The notes below the pieces were generated by a model. That model ran no database searches, was not told where the DNA came from, and saw only the letters and a list, made by a program, of their open reading frames with translations. Source: Apostichopus japonicus (lineage: Eukaryota; Echinodermata; Holothuroidea; Aspidochirotida; Stichopodidae). From it: a stretch of 64,000 nt of DNA. The position numbers and the translations under genes are program-made. Location of the stretch: contig NC_092567.1 of NCBI RefSeq assembly GCF_037975245.1, forward strand, positions 22,197,376 to 22,261,375, written 5' to 3'. Positions within the stretch are counted from its first letter, which is position 1. Every line of letters starts with the position of its first letter. Below, in pieces: positions 62,901 to 64,000 of the stretch.

Positions 62901-64000
62901 ATGATCGGTATAGTATAAATACTTCATCTTCACACCTTAACTCGTCCTCTTGAATTTATTCCCTTGAAGACTTTGAGAGTTGGGGGGCCTTTGCAACTAA
63001 AGAGAGTTTAGGGACTTTAAACTGTCATCCTTCATTCAATGATTTTTAACAAGGAGGTTGAAAACGGGGACACTTTAGTATCAATGTAAGTATATGTTGG
63101 AAATCACGGCAGTTTCGAAGTATGAGACCTTTCAATATCAACAAAATATTAAACAAACAGTTGTAAAATATACGTCACTATTTTTTTTTCTTCTTTGTTC
63201 TTTGAACAATGCGAAGAAACCGTTACACCTCCCCCTCCCCATTCCTCAAATACGTTCATAAAAAAGGCAGAAGGCAAACCTTGTTATTGAACCATTCCTT
63301 TTGCATATTTTGGATGAGGGGGGGGGAGGGATATTTGGCTATATTGTCCATCTGGTTCTTTACTAAACTATTTTAACAAATTCAAGTTCACTGGTTAGTA
63401 TACTCATTTTTCTTGGGCCAAACAATATAGAAAATTTCAAAATGTTGATAGTTTTCCTTTTTACTTGTATGTACACAATTTGTCAGTAAACGTATACATG
63501 GTTTTTGTGAAGAAATCTTTTACAATTATCCAAACTCGGTAATACATAGACAGCCAAAAAAAGATTGTTGTTTATATATTTTTTTGCTATTCTTTATTTT
63601 CAGAAAAAAAAAGTAAATCAATATTATACATAAGTTAAATTTTACATTCGATTGATTTCCAAACAAATGATTTGATAAAGAAGAATAAACGTCTTTACAT
63701 GAAATTCGATGTCCGGCACCTTTGATACCCCCAACCCTACGAACGTATAATTTTTTCTTTGGTGAATTGCTTCCTGTTAAACTTACATGATTAAATTGGT
63801 TTGGAGCTCACAAAAAAAAGGTCGGAAAAAAAAACCCCGAAAAATACATTGACAAGCAGTTACAAATAGCTTTCCCTGAGGACTTAACCGATGTAACGAT
63901 ACATTCCACGCATGAGAAGTGAAATAGTTAAACCTTAAATTTATTTTCTAACCGAGGAATATAGCTACCGAAATTTCCACCAATAAAATTCAATTGCTTT
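59935..64000. other. Non-coding DNA to the window end
   Basis: CRE octamers at 60690-60697 and 60987-60994; G/C runs near 61222 and 62738. No exon or repeat family recognised. Confidence 0.45.

Overview
The window looks like nuclear DNA from a marine invertebrate. It is AT-rich, intron-rich and full of microsatellites, homopolymers, SINE-like repeats and foldbacks, and it holds no prokaryotic operons. The one gene I can reconstruct with confidence is an Alx-type (aristaless-like) paired-class homeobox gene on the minus strand. It has five coding exons (32442 down to 17812) and encodes 398 residues. All splice phases agree: phase 1 after exon 1, phase 0 at the other junctions. The protein has a short acidic N-terminus, a Ser/Asp/Glu/Asn-rich segment, a Q50 paired-type homeodomain split by an intron between homeodomain residues 46 and 47, a linker with a charged segment ([13 protein letters not shown]), and a C-terminal OAR motif. 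Its closest match from memory is echinoderm Alx1, the skeletogenic regulator. The linker segment sits where the echinoderm Alx1-specific D2 region is described. I therefore infer an echinoderm. The base composition and poly-G/poly-A style would suit a sea cucumber, but that is a guess.

Layout. 1-17.8 kb lies downstream of the gene. It is non-coding, with a tRNA-derived SINE (4.2 kb), a GTACTCAT satellite array (6.7-7.1 kb), diverged 60-bp tandem repeats (8.9-9.1 kb), a (CGAA)n tract (9.3-9.5 kb) and a 179-bp foldback (13.8 kb). 17.8-32.5 kb is the Alx gene; its four coding introns (about 0.95, 1.2, 6.0 and 5.3 kb) carry simple repeats, including a (GGA)n tract. 33.9-34.15 kb holds a second GTACTCAT array, inverted relative to the first, 1.4 kb upstream of the start codon. 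34.5-64 kb is a gene desert upstream of the gene. It contains a 200-bp tandem duplication, two copies of a 130-bp dispersed repeat, four hammerhead-like motifs all on the plus strand, a tRNA-derived SINE, a perfect 32-bp palindrome, a composite ETS/CRE cluster, a 25-bp minisatellite of about 25 units, and further SINE fragments.

Functionally, the window is one developmental transcription-factor gene in a large non-coding neighbourhood. TGACGTCA occurs 14 times by hand count where fewer than one is expected, and ETS-type sites lie just upstream of the first coding exon. These are the best regulatory leads. No second gene, and specifically no second Alx homeobox, could be recognised.
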